Below the pieces are notes generated by a model. It saw nothing but the letters and a program-made list of their open reading frames with translations, was not told where the DNA came from and ran no database searches. Shown one piece after another: positions 34,889-43,548 of a stretch of 64,000 nt of DNA; within the stretch, counting starts at the first letter, position 1; every line of letters begins with the position of its first letter. The stretch is from Streptosporangiales bacterium (lineage in GTDB: Bacteria; Actinomycetota; Actinomycetes; Streptosporangiales; WHST01). A program made the translations under genes and the position numbers. The stretch covers positions 44,855 to 108,854 of the forward strand of contig WHTA01000013.1 of NCBI GenBank assembly GCA_009379825.1. The letters run 5' to 3'.

Positions 34889-36558
34889 GTGCCCCTCCCC
34901 CTCCGTAGACCGCCGCGTCCCGGGCATCTGATCGTCTACGGCGAGACGCCTCTGGCGTTCCGGCTGGTCGAGGAACTCACCAGCCGGTTCGACGAGAACG
35001 TCACGGTCATCCTGCCGCCGATGAAACGCGCCGACAGGCGCCGGATCAGCGCGCTGAAGGACGCCAACGTCGTCGAGGCGGCCGTCTGCGACGAGGACGC
35101 CCTGCGGGCCGCGAACATCGAGTCCGCCCGCGCCATCGCCATCGTGAACCAGGACGACGTCGGCAACATCCACGTGGGCCTGCGGGCCCGCGAGCTCAAC
35201 CCGGACGTACGGCTGGTCATCCACTTCTTCAACACCAGCCTGGGCAGCAAGGTCAGCCGGCTGTTCGGCGACTGCGTCTCGCTGTCGGACTCCGGCGTCG
35301 CCGCACCGTCGTTCGTGGCGGGAGCGATGGACGACGCGATGAGCGTCAACCACGTCCGGCTGCCCGGCCGGACGCTGTACGCCACGCGCCGGCGCAGGGC
35401 GCGCAAGCACAGCGTGATCTGTGGCCTGGCGAACAATCTCAGCGCCGAACGGCCGGACCTGCTGCCGGACAACCAGGAGGACGCCGACCTGGTACTCGCC
35501 GTCGCCGACGGCAGCCCGGCCTGGTTCACCACGCTGCGCCGGCAGCTGCGTACGGCACCCCAGCAGCTGCGCACCATGGTCAACGGCCGGCTGCGGTTCG
35601 CGCTGCTGCTGATGGTTGTGCTGCTGGTGCTCGGCACCGTGCTGTTCGCGCTGGACGGCAACTACACGGTCTGGGACGCCATCTACCTGACCCTGCTGGA
35701 CGCCGCGGGCGCCACCGACCCGGACCGCGAGCTCAGCAAGGTGACGAAGGCGACCCAGATCCTCGTCACCGTCGTCGGCATCTCCATCATCCCGCTGCTC
35801 ACCGCGGCGGTCGTCGACTCCGTGGTGGGCTCGCGGGTGAACCCGTACGGCACCAGGCGGCCGTTGCCGTACCACGGGCACGTCGTGGTGGTCGGCCTCG
35901 GCAACGTGGGTACCCGGGTGATCCGCCGGCTGCACGACCTCGGGGTCCCCGTCGTCTGCGTGGAGGGCAGCGAGAACGCGCTCGGCGTCCCCGTGGCGCG
36001 GAGCAAGAAACTGCGCATCCCCGTCATCATCGGCGACTCCACCAGCGAGGAAACGCTGCGCGCCGCGGGGGTCAACCGCTGCCGCGCGCTGCTGGCCGTG
36101 ACCAGCGACGACATCACGAACCTGGAGACCGGACTGCAGGCGCGCGAACTACGCGAGGACCTGCGGCTGGTGCTGCGCATCGGCGACGACGACCTCGCGG
36201 ACCGGCTGCAGAACGAGTTCGACGTGGACATCTCTCGCAGCGTCTCCTACCTCGCCGCACCGGCGTTCGCCGCCGCGATGCTCGAGCGCGAGGTGCTCGG
36301 CACGCTGCCGGTCGGTCGCCGGGTGCTGCTCATCGCCGAGGTGCCCGTACGGCCCGGGTCACCGCTGTACGGACACCGGATCGCGGACGTGCACGAGCCG
36401 GGGAAGGTCCGGTCATCGGGCTGCGCCGGCACGGCGAGCAGGTACTCGACTGGGCGCCGTCCGCTGACCACGCGCTGAGCACCGATGACAAGCTCACGGT
36501 GGTCGCGACCAGGACCGGTCTCGGCCGGGTGCTGGCGAGCAGCATCACCGCGGAGTAG
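34889..36558 (+). pseudogene. Two-RCK potassium-channel-like protein, frameshifted near the 3' end
   Basis: The first 505 codons carry an N-terminal TrkA-N-like domain, two membrane helices flanking a pore-like loop (FALLLMVVLLVLGTVLFAL; ILVTVVGISIIPLLTAAVV), and a second Rossmann domain (HVVVVGLGNVGTRVIRRL). At about 36410 the frame breaks: GSPLYGHRIADVHEPGKV continues as VIGLRRHGEQVLDWAPS and DDKLTVVATRTGLGRVL in another frame to TAG at 36556. That restored tail is a TrkA-C domain. One base appears to be missing, so it is a pseudogene or a sequencing error. Confidence 0.8.
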
Positions 36559-36649
36559 CACGTCGAACGCACTTTCTGCCCGCTTTTATCCATCGGTTAT
36601 CTGCCCGCCCTTACAGTCAGTCGGTTTACCGGCTACAGTCCGTGGAGTG

Positions 36650-37912
36650 ATGGCACCTCCCGGGCCAATCCGGGTCGCCCATTTCACGGATACATGGGTG
36701 CCCCGCCGTGACGGGGTGGTCACAGCGGTGCAGACGCTGACCACCGCGATGGACGAGATCGGGCACGAGAGCCTCGTCGTCGTCCCCCGCCACCACGACC
36801 AGGACGCCACCGACACCCTGCTCAGGCTGCCTTCGCTGCCGTGCGGGATCGCCCAGTTCCGGATCGGCACATGGCCGCGCGGCCGGCACGTGGAGCGGGT
36901 GGCGCGCTGGCAGCCGAACGTGATCCACGTGCACACACCGGGCCCCATCGGGCTGCTCGGCATCTTCGCCGCCCGGGCCCTGACGCTGCCGCTGGTACTC
37001 ACGTACCACACCGACCTCTGTGCGTACGCGGACGCGTACCGGCTGCCGCCGCACATCCTCGCCGGGCTGCTGCGGTGCTACGCCCGCCGGCTTGGCATGC
37101 CGTCACCGCGCAAGGACCACAGCTGGTCGCCGAAAGTGTACCGCCGCACGGTGGTCGAGGCCGCCACGAAGCTGCTCTACGGCACCGCGGACACGGTGAT
37201 CGTGCCGACCGACGCCGTGCTGCGCCGGGCGGGGACGTCGCTGACGTTCCCGCGGCTGCGCATCGTGCCGACCGGGGTGACGCTGCCGGCCACCGGCCCG
37301 GACGCGCGCGCCAACTTCCGTGCCCGCTACCGGATCGGGCCGGACGAGCCGACCGTGCTGTACGTCGGCCGGCTGAACCGGGAGAAGGGCATCGACCTGC
37401 TCACCCCGGCGTTCGGCGAGATCCTCGCGCAGCTACCCACCGCACGGCTGGTGCTCGTCGGCTCCACCCACGACGACCGCTGGGTCGACCGGCTGATCGC
37501 GAGGTCCGGGATCGCCGAGCGCACCGTACGCACCGGCCAGCTGCCGCCGAGCGCCGTCGCGGAGGCGTACGCCGCCGCCGACGTGTTCGCGTTCCCTTCC
37601 CGCACCGACACCCAGGGGCTCGTGGTGCAGGAGGCGGCGCTCGCCGGGCTGCCGGTCGTGCTCGCCGACGAGGCGCTCCACCGCAGTGGCCCGCTCGCCG
37701 GCGCGACCCTGTTCGGCGGCCACCAACCGGCGGAGTACGCCGCCGCGTTGACCCAGCCACTCACCGACCACCGGCTGGCCTGGCTGGCCGGGGAGGCCGG
37801 CCGGGCGCGAGCCCGCAGGAACACCCCGCAGGCGTACGCAAAACGGCTGGCCGGGGTCTACGGCGAGAGCCTCATCCGCAGGCGGCACGCCGAGCGAATG
37901 CTCATCGCCTGA
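36650..37912 (+). CDS. Group 1 glycosyltransferase (GT4 type)
   Basis: 420 residues. N-terminal acceptor domain with FTDTWVPRRDGVVTAVQTL and VIHVHTPGPIGLLG; C-terminal donor domain with VLYVGRLNREKGIDLL and the nucleotide-sugar motif FAFPSRTDTQGLVVQEAALAG containing the E-x7-E pair. It resembles PimB/MgtA-like mannosyltransferases of actinobacterial lipids, which is inference. ATG and an adjacent GTG three bases upstream are both possible starts. Confidence 0.85.
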   Translation: MAPPGPIRVAHFTDTWVPRRDGVVTAVQTLTTAMDEIGHESLVVVPRHHDQDATDTLLRLPSLPCGIAQFRIGTWPRGRHVERVARWQPNVIHVHTPGPIGLLGIFAARALTLPLVLTYHTDLCAYADAYRLPPHILAGLLRCYARRLGMPSPRKDHSWSPKVYRRTVVEAATKLLYGTADTVIVPTDAVLRRAGTSLTFPRLRIVPTGVTLPATGPDARANFRARYRIGPDEPTVLYVGRLNREKGIDLLTPAFGEILAQLPTARLVLVGSTHDDRWVDRLIARSGIAERTVRTGQLPPSAVAEAYAAADVFAFPSRTDTQGLVVQEAALAGLPVVLADEALHRSGPLAGATLFGGHQPAEYAAALTQPLTDHRLAWLAGEAGRARARRNTPQAYAKRLAGVYGESLIRRRHAERMLIA

Positions 37913-37930
37913 CCGGTCCGCCGACGGTAC

Positions 37931-38097
37931 CGGTAGACTGGGTGCAGCAACGGTCAGTTTGAACCGTTCCTCCCGTGGGCGAGCCGCCCATATGGTCGTT
38001 TCTTCTCGCTTGCGTTTCCGGCAGCAGACTCTTGGTGTGCCGAGTGCGGATGGCCGAGCCTGACACGGCCCACGTACCCGATGGAGTTCCCTGCAGC
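37931..38097 (+). promoter_or_regulatory. Promoter and structured leader of the DEAD-box helicase gene
   Basis: TAGACT at 37934-37939 fits a -10 box. About ten bases later AACGGT (37949-37954) and ACCGTT (37963-37968) form a hairpin with an eight-base loop, followed by CGTGGGCGAGCCGCCC, which can fold again. The leader before the ATG is some 150 bases, far longer than elsewhere in the window. Long leaders that sense cold or RNA structure are common for DEAD-box genes. A short frame in this leader is not obviously coding. Confidence 0.45.
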
Positions 38098-39519
38098 ATG
38101 CCCGAAAGTCGTCCTCGCCGTCGTAACTCTGCCCCGCGCCGCCGTAACCGGCCGCAGCAACGCCGGCACGAACACCAGCCAACCAAACCCGACCACAAGT
38201 CCGTCCTGGAACGCGCGCTCGACGCCACCGTCGACGCACCGGGCGAAGGCCTACCCGACACGTTCGCGGCCGCCGGCCTGCCCGACCGGCTGGTCGAGGC
38301 GCTCACCCGCGCCGGCCTGACCGTCCCGTTCCCCATCCAGGCCCGCACGCTGCGCGACGGCCTCGCCGGCCGGGACGTGCTCGGCCGGGCCCAGACCGGC
38401 TCCGGCAAGACGCTCGCGTTCGGGCTGCCGATGCTGGCCACGCTGGCCGGCATATCCCGGCCGGCCGCACGCCGGCCGCACGGTCTGGTCCTGGTACCCA
38501 CGCGTGAGCTCGCGCAGCAGGTCACCAGCGTGCTCGAACCGTTCGGCCGGGCGGTGGGCGTACAACTGGCCGCCGTCTACGGCGGCGCCCCGATGGGCAA
38601 GCAGATCACCGCGCTACGCCGTGGCGTCGGCCTGGTGGTCGCGACGCCCGGCCGGCTGCTCGACCTCGTCGGTCGCGGGGTGTGCCAGCTCGACCGGGCC
38701 AGCGTCACCGTCCTCGACGAGGCCGACTACATGGCCGACCTCGGGTTCCTGCCGGCCGTCACGGAGCTGCTCGAGCAGACCGCGCCCGACGCCCAGCGGA
38801 TGCTGTTCTCCGCGACGCTCGACCGCGGCGTCGACGGCCTGGTGAACAAGTTCCTGACCGACCCCGCACTCCATGCGGTCGCGGACGCGGCGGCACCGGT
38901 GGAGTCGGTGACCCACCGGGTGTTCATGGTGACCTCGGAGGACAAGCTGCCGGTCGCCGCGGAGGTAGCGGGCCGCCCTGGCCGGTCGCTGTTCTTCGTC
39001 CGTACCAAGCGGGGCGCGGACCGGCTCGCCACCAGGTTCGGTCAGTTCGGCATCGCGGCGTCGGCCATCCACGGCGACCGCTCCCAGCCGCAGCGCGCCC
39101 GCGCGCTCGCCGGCTTCACCGCGGGCTCGCCCCGGGTGTTGGTCGCGACCGACGTGGCCGCACGCGGCATCCACGTCGACGACGTGGACCTGGTCGTGCA
39201 CTACGACCCGCCCGCCGACCACAAGGACTACCTGCACCGCTCCGGGCGCACCGCGCGCGCCGGCGCAGAAGGCACCGTGCTCTCGCTCGTGCAGCCGGCG
39301 GAGCGCCGGTTCGTCACCCAGCTCCACAGCGACGCCCAGGTCGACGCCGACGTAGTCAACGTCCGCCCCGGCGACGACACAGTCGACGAGCTAGCCACCT
39401 CAGGCGTACCGGTAATAGTCAAGCAACCGCCGGCGGCGGAGCGCCCCACCCGCCGCAACAACAGCCGCCGCCCCCGCCGCCCAACCAAGCCGAGACGCGG
39501 CAACCGCACCGACGCCTAA
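38098..39519 (+). CDS. DEAD-box ATP-dependent RNA helicase
   Basis: 473 residues: a basic N-terminus (SRPRRRNSAPRRRNRPQQRR), Q-motif region FPIQARTL, motif I AQTGSGKT, Ia PTRELAQQ, II reading DEAD (VTVLDEADYM), III SATL, IV-VI including VLVATDVAARGIHVDDVD and HRSGRTARAG, and a basic C-terminal tail. It remodels RNA, probably in ribosome assembly or cold adaptation (RhlE-like). The ATG after GGAG is chosen. It ends at a parS-like site and a strong terminator. Confidence 0.92.
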   Translation: MPESRPRRRNSAPRRRNRPQQRRHEHQPTKPDHKSVLERALDATVDAPGEGLPDTFAAAGLPDRLVEALTRAGLTVPFPIQARTLRDGLAGRDVLGRAQTGSGKTLAFGLPMLATLAGISRPAARRPHGLVLVPTRELAQQVTSVLEPFGRAVGVQLAAVYGGAPMGKQITALRRGVGLVVATPGRLLDLVGRGVCQLDRASVTVLDEADYMADLGFLPAVTELLEQTAPDAQRMLFSATLDRGVDGLVNKFLTDPALHAVADAAAPVESVTHRVFMVTSEDKLPVAAEVAGRPGRSLFFVRTKRGADRLATRFGQFGIAASAIHGDRSQPQRARALAGFTAGSPRVLVATDVAARGIHVDDVDLVVHYDPPADHKDYLHRSGRTARAGAEGTVLSLVQPAERRFVTQLHSDAQVDADVVNVRPGDDTVDELATSGVPVIVKQPPAAERPTRRNNSRRPRRPTKPRRGNRTDA

Positions 39520-39520
39520 C

Positions 39521-39534
39521 GTTTCACGTGCAAC
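39521..39534 (+). promoter_or_regulatory. parS-like ParB binding site (13 of 14 bases)
   Basis: GTTTCACGTGCAAC differs from the actinobacterial parS consensus GTTTCACGTGAAAC at one base. It is just after the helicase stop codon and overlaps the terminator stem. parS sites cluster near oriC, which agrees with the origin-proximal gene order here. Confidence 0.6.
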
Positions 39535-39565
39535 CGGCCGGGCAGCAACCTGCCCGGCCGGTTGC
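39530..39565 (+). terminator. Strong intrinsic terminator after the helicase gene
   Basis: A perfect 16-bp stem (GCAACCGGCCGGGCAG paired with its complement) closes a four-base loop CAAC. There is no U-run after it, as is common in high-GC actinobacteria. It would stop helicase transcription before the tRNA-Leu region. Confidence 0.8.
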
Positions 39566-39626
39566 GCGCCGAGCAAAGCGAAGGCAAGGAAAGTCGGTTC
39601 CACAAAGACCCGGGAACGTGGGGGGT

Positions 39627-39647
39627 CCGGGGGGCTCGGCCCCCCGG
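39627..39647 (-). terminator. GC hairpin downstream of tRNA-Leu
   Basis: CCGGGGGG-CTCGG-CCCCCCGG is a perfect 8-bp stem with a five-base loop. It lies about 60 bases downstream of the leftward tRNA-Leu gene, so it may terminate that transcript. It could instead be a dispersed GC-palindromic repeat of the kind scattered in actinobacterial genomes. Confidence 0.5.
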
Positions 39648-39705
39648 TATAGTCGCGGCCTCCGGGAAGTTGGTCAAAGACCAACGAACAGGGGAGGCCA
39701 GCTCG

Positions 39706-39788
39706 TGGGCGAGGAGGGAGTTGAACCCTCACGTCCTTTCGGACACACGGACCTGAACCGTGCGCGTCTGCCATTCCGCCACTCGCCC
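39706..39788 (-). tRNA. tRNA-Leu (anticodon CAG)
   Basis: The minus strand folds fully: acceptor GGGCGAG/CTCGCCC, anticodon stem CACGG/CCGTG around TTCAGGT giving CAG, a long variable arm (GTCCGAAAGGAC) as required for class II tRNAs, and T-arm GAGGG TTCAACT CCCTC. The 3' CCA is not encoded. Placement beside fhaA matches the tRNA-Leu next to fhaA in mycobacteria. Confidence 0.95.
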
Positions 39789-40010
39789 GGGATGACCGCA
39801 AGAAGGCTAGCACGGGCCGGCAGAGTGTCCCCGGGGTGTGGGTGGCCCCGATACCATGCTGTTCAGAGGCGGTTTACCGTCGGCAGGCAGAGGCGTGGCG
39901 AGTGATCGCGCCGCGCAACGAGAAAGGGGGCGCGCCATCAACGGAGGCCAGCGAGCACGGACTGGCGCGGTTGTCGACGGCGGCGGCGCAGTGCCGGGCT
40001 GGGCGGCGCC

Positions 40011-40781
40011 ATGAGTGTCTGGTCACGGTTCGAGCGACGCCTGGAGGGGATGGTCGAGGGCGCGTTCGCGCGTGCGTTCAAGTCCGAGTTGCAGCCGGTC
40101 GAGGTGGCCCGCGCGCTGGCGCGTGAGGTCGACGACCGTGCGGCGATCATCGGCAAGGGCCGGGTGCTGGTGCCGAACGACTTCATCGTCGAGATCGGTG
40201 AGACCGACCACGAGCGGTTGTCCGTCTACTCCGACAGTCTCGGCACGGAGCTCGCCACGGTTGTGCGTGAGCACGCCGACGAGGAGGGGTACCACCTGGT
40301 CGGTCCGATACACGTCCAGTTCCGACATGCCGAGGACCTGAAGACCGGTGTGTTCCGAGTGCGAAGCGGCGTGCAGGCCGCGGACCGCCCCGGTGCGGCG
40401 CAGCCGGCGGCTGCCGCGGTACTCGCGCCGCCGCTCGGGCAGGACCAGCAGGCCGCGGACGACGACCAGACCCGCGTCACACCGTTGCGTCCGCGCCAGC
40501 AGGCGCACCTGGAGTCCGCCGACGGCACGGTGATCGGCTGGGTCGCGGAGGGTGTCAACGTCGTCGGACGGGGTAGCGACAGCGACATAAAGATCACCGA
40601 TCCGGGGATTTCGAGGAAGCACGCGGAGATCAGGCTCAGCAACGGCGAGTGCGTGGTGACCGACCTGGGATCGACGAACGGCACGGTGGTGGATGGTCGT
40701 CCGGTGCGCCGTGCGTCGTTGTACGACGGTTCGCGTGTCCAGTTCGGGCGGACTACCCTGACTTTCCGCGTCGTCGGCTAG
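40011..40781 (+). CDS. fhaA: FhaA: DUF3662 and FHA domain protein
   Basis: 256 residues. N-terminal DUF3662 (MSVWSRFERRLEGMVEGAFA, ELQPVEVARALAREVDD) and a C-terminal FHA domain (VVGRGSDSDIKITDPGISRKHAEI, DLGSTNGTVVDG) joined by an Ala/Gln-rich linker. The FHA fold binds phosphothreonine, usually on partners phosphorylated by PknB; FhaA homologues act with MviN in peptidoglycan precursor export. It heads the division operon. About 220 bp upstream, between tRNA-Leu and the ATG, hold only the promoter region. Confidence 0.92.
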   Translation: MSVWSRFERRLEGMVEGAFARAFKSELQPVEVARALAREVDDRAAIIGKGRVLVPNDFIVEIGETDHERLSVYSDSLGTELATVVREHADEEGYHLVGPIHVQFRHAEDLKTGVFRVRSGVQAADRPGAAQPAAAAVLAPPLGQDQQAADDDQTRVTPLRPRQQAHLESADGTVIGWVAEGVNVVGRGSDSDIKITDPGISRKHAEIRLSNGECVVTDLGSTNGTVVDGRPVRRASLYDGSRVQFGRTTLTFRVVG

Positions 40782-40799
40782 CCGGAGGTCCAGGCCCGT

Positions 40800-41270
40800 A
40801 TGTCGCTGCTCACCGTGACGCTCATCCGACTCGCTCTGCTGGTGCTGCTCTGGCTGTTCGTGCTCGCCGGTTACGGCGTGATCCGCAGGGACCTGTTCGG
40901 TGCGAAGGTCGCTCCGCGTACCACGGCCAGGCCGCGGGTGCCGCAGCCGAAGCCGGCGAAGCCGACCCGGCGGAAGCATGCGCCGAGTCGTCTGGTCGTC
41001 ACCGACGGCGCCCTTGCCGGTACTACGCTGCAGCTGGGCGACCGGCCGATCACGATGGGTCGGGCAAGTGACTCGACGTTGGTGATCGACGACGACTATG
41101 CGTCGACCCGGCACGCTCAGCTGGTTCCCTACGACGGTGAATGGATGCTCGAGGACATGGGTTCGACCAACGGCACGTTTCTCGGGCGAGGCAAGGTGGG
41201 TAGGCCTACCCCGGTGCCTGTGGGGGAGCCGATCCGGATCGGGAAGACCGTACTCGAGCTGCGCCGATGA
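40800..41270 (+). CDS. fhaB: FhaB/FipA: membrane-anchored FHA protein
   Basis: 156 residues: one N-terminal membrane helix (LIRLALLVLLWLFVLAGYGVI), a basic Lys/Pro linker, then an FHA domain (ITMGRASDSTLVIDDDYASTRHAQL, LEDMGSTNGTFLG). Homologues link PknB signalling to FtsZ and the divisome. The stop overlaps the next PP2C gene (ATGA), so translation is coupled. Confidence 0.9.
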   Translation: MSLLTVTLIRLALLVLLWLFVLAGYGVIRRDLFGAKVAPRTTARPRVPQPKPAKPTRRKHAPSRLVVTDGALAGTTLQLGDRPITMGRASDSTLVIDDDYASTRHAQLVPYDGEWMLEDMGSTNGTFLGRGKVGRPTPVPVGEPIRIGKTVLELRR

Positions 41271-42085
41271 CGATCACCTTGCGGTGCGTGGCCGCCTCCG
41301 ACACGGGCCTGATGCGTAGCGACAATCAGGACAGCGGTTACGCGGGTCCGCGGCTGGCCGCCGTCGCGGACGGCGTGAGCGGGAACGTGCACGGTGAGGT
41401 GGCGAGCGCCGTCACCATCGACGCATTGGCCCGGCTCGACCACGTGGTGCCCGACGCGGAGGCGCCGGACGCGCTGCGGTCGGCGATCAGCGCCGCGGAT
41501 CACCGGCTGCAGGAGATGGCGGACGCCAACCCGGCACTGCAGGGCATGAGCACGACATTGACGGCGTTGTTGTGTGGCGACGCGGCGCTGTATCTCGCGC
41601 AGGTGGGTGACTCCCGCGCGTACCTGCTCCGCGACGACTCGCTGCGCCAGGTGAGCAAGGACCATTCACTGGTGCAGGCGCTGGTCGACAACGGCCAGCT
41701 GACACCCGCGGAAGCCGCGGTGCACCCGCAGCGTTCTGTGATCCTGCGCGCCATCAACGGCAGGGGCGACGTGGAGGCCGACGTCACGGCGCACGAGGTG
41801 CGCCCCGGCGACCGGTGGCTGTTGTGCTCGGACGGGCTCTCCGACTACGTCGCGGGGGCGCTGATCGAGCAGACCATCAGCGGTGCAGCCCCGGCCGAGC
41901 AGCTGGTGAACCGGCTGATCGAGCTCGCCAACGAGGCCGGCGGGCCGGACAACATCACCTGCGTCATCGCCGATGTCGAGGAGGCCGCGTCGCCCGGCGA
42001 GCCGATGCTCGTGGGTGCCGCGGCGGAGGACGTGTCCGGTGCCGACCCCGACGACGAGCCGACGGCGCGGCTACGACGGGTCTGA
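41267..42085 (+). CDS. Soluble PP2C-type Ser/Thr phosphatase (paralogue of PstP)
   Basis: 272 residues, a PP2C domain without membrane anchor. Most motifs are intact: SDNQDSGYAGP, QVGDSRAYLLRDD, LLCSDGLSDYV and GGPDNITCVIAD. The metal loop is altered: VADGVSGNVHGEVAS where active relatives have VADGMGGHAHGE. The Asp is kept, so activity is possible. It is in tandem with the full PstP and is probably an old duplication. The tail is acidic (SGADPDDEPTARL). Confidence 0.88.
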   Translation: MTITLRCVAASDTGLMRSDNQDSGYAGPRLAAVADGVSGNVHGEVASAVTIDALARLDHVVPDAEAPDALRSAISAADHRLQEMADANPALQGMSTTLTALLCGDAALYLAQVGDSRAYLLRDDSLRQVSKDHSLVQALVDNGQLTPAEAAVHPQRSVILRAINGRGDVEADVTAHEVRPGDRWLLCSDGLSDYVAGALIEQTISGAAPAEQLVNRLIELANEAGGPDNITCVIADVEEAASPGEPMLVGAAAEDVSGADPDDEPTARLRRV

Positions 42086-42288
42086 CGCGTGAGCGAGCGG
42101 CGTGAGCGCCGGCGGTCGACCTCTGGCGGGGTGACCTCACCCGGGCATGCGACACTGACGCTAGCCTCTATCGTTCAGCGTCCGTTCGCCACCCCCAGGA
42201 CCTCGAGGCGGATTGCCAGAATGCCTGATCGTGCACCTAACTCAACAACCCGAGCTCACTGCAGGCACGCCGTCCTAGGGCAGGGCCG

Positions 42289-43548
42289 ATGACGTTGAGC
42301 CTGCGGTACACAGCCGCTTCCGACGTCGGGTTGCTCCGTAAGGTCAACCAGGACTCTGCCTACGCGGGCCCGAACCTGGTCGCCGTCGCGGACGGCATGG
42401 GCGGGCACGCCCATGGTGAGGTAGCGAGCGCGACGGCGATCGCTGCGCTGGCGCGGCTCGACGAGGAGGTGCCGAGCAGCGACCTGGAGGGCGCGCTCCG
42501 CGCGACGATCACCGAGGCGAACGCGTCCGTCCGTGGCATGGTGGAGGCGGACTCCTCGCTCGAGGGCATGGGCACGACGGTCACGGCGCTGCTCTTCTCC
42601 AACAACAGGTTCTGCCTCGGCCACATCGGCGACTCGCGCGCTTACCTGTTGCGCGACGGGCAACTCCACCAGGTGACGAAGGACCACACGCTCGTCCAGT
42701 CGATGGTCGACGAGGGCAAGCTGACCGAGGAGCAGGCCGCCGTCCACCCGCAGCGCTCGCTGCTGCTGCGCGCGCTGGGCACCAGCGGCTCGGTCGAACC
42801 GGACCTGAACATGCACGAGGCGCGCTTCGGCGACCGCTGGTTGCTGTGCTCCGACGGCCTGACCGGTGTCGTCACCGAGGAGACGATCGGCCAGGAGCTC
42901 ACGCGGCAGGACCCGCTCGAGGCCATCGCCGGTCACCTGATCGACCTGGCGAACCGCGGTGGCGGCCCGGACAACATCACCTGCGTCATCGCCGACGTGG
43001 TCGAGTCGACCACCGGCCTGGACTATCCGGTGATCGCAGGCGCGGCCAGCGAGGCGCCGCAGGCGAGTTCCGCCAGCGACTCCGCCGCGAGCCGTGCGGC
43101 GGCGCTCACCACGCCACCGCAGGTCGAGGCGGTCGAGTACGAGGAGCCGCTACCCCCGCCCCGGCGGCGACCCTGGCTGTGGATCGCCGTGCCGGTCATC
43201 GCCCTCGTCCTCGTGGTGGGGCTGGTCTTCGCGGCCTGGCAGGTCAGCATGAGCCAGTACTACATCGGCGAGGACGACGGCAACGTCGCGATCTACCGCG
43301 GACTCTCCCAGCCGATCGGCCCGTTGCAGCTGAACCAGCTGGTCGAGCGCACGGACATCCGGCTGTCGGACCTACCTGCCTACGAGAAGCGCCGGGTGAA
43401 GGCGACGATCGACGTCGACGACCGCGCCGAGGCGTACGCCGCGGCGCAACGGCTCGGCGAGGAGGCGGCCGAGTGCGCTGACCGCAAGCGCGATGAGTCG
43501 AAGCCGGGCAGCTCCGCGAAACCGACCACCGGGGCGTGTTCGCCGTGA
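42289..43548 (+). CDS. pstP: Membrane-bound PP2C phosphatase PstP
   Basis: 419 residues. The catalytic domain has all canonical motifs (VNQDSAYAGP, VADGMGGHAHGEVA, HIGDSRAYLLRDG, LLCSDGLTGVV, GGPDNITCVIAD). A Pro/Glu linker and one helix (WIAVPVIALVLVVGLVFAAW) anchor it, followed by an outer domain of about 100 residues. It removes phosphate from PknB and its targets. A 203-bp gap separates it from the paralogue; the RodA start overlaps its stop (GTGA). Confidence 0.93.
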   Translation: MTLSLRYTAASDVGLLRKVNQDSAYAGPNLVAVADGMGGHAHGEVASATAIAALARLDEEVPSSDLEGALRATITEANASVRGMVEADSSLEGMGTTVTALLFSNNRFCLGHIGDSRAYLLRDGQLHQVTKDHTLVQSMVDEGKLTEEQAAVHPQRSLLLRALGTSGSVEPDLNMHEARFGDRWLLCSDGLTGVVTEETIGQELTRQDPLEAIAGHLIDLANRGGGPDNITCVIADVVESTTGLDYPVIAGAASEAPQASSASDSAASRAAALTTPPQVEAVEYEEPLPPPRRRPWLWIAVPVIALVLVVGLVFAAWQVSMSQYYIGEDDGNVAIYRGLSQPIGPLQLNQLVERTDIRLSDLPAYEKRRVKATIDVDDRAEAYAAAQRLGEEAAECADRKRDESKPGSSAKPTTGACSP

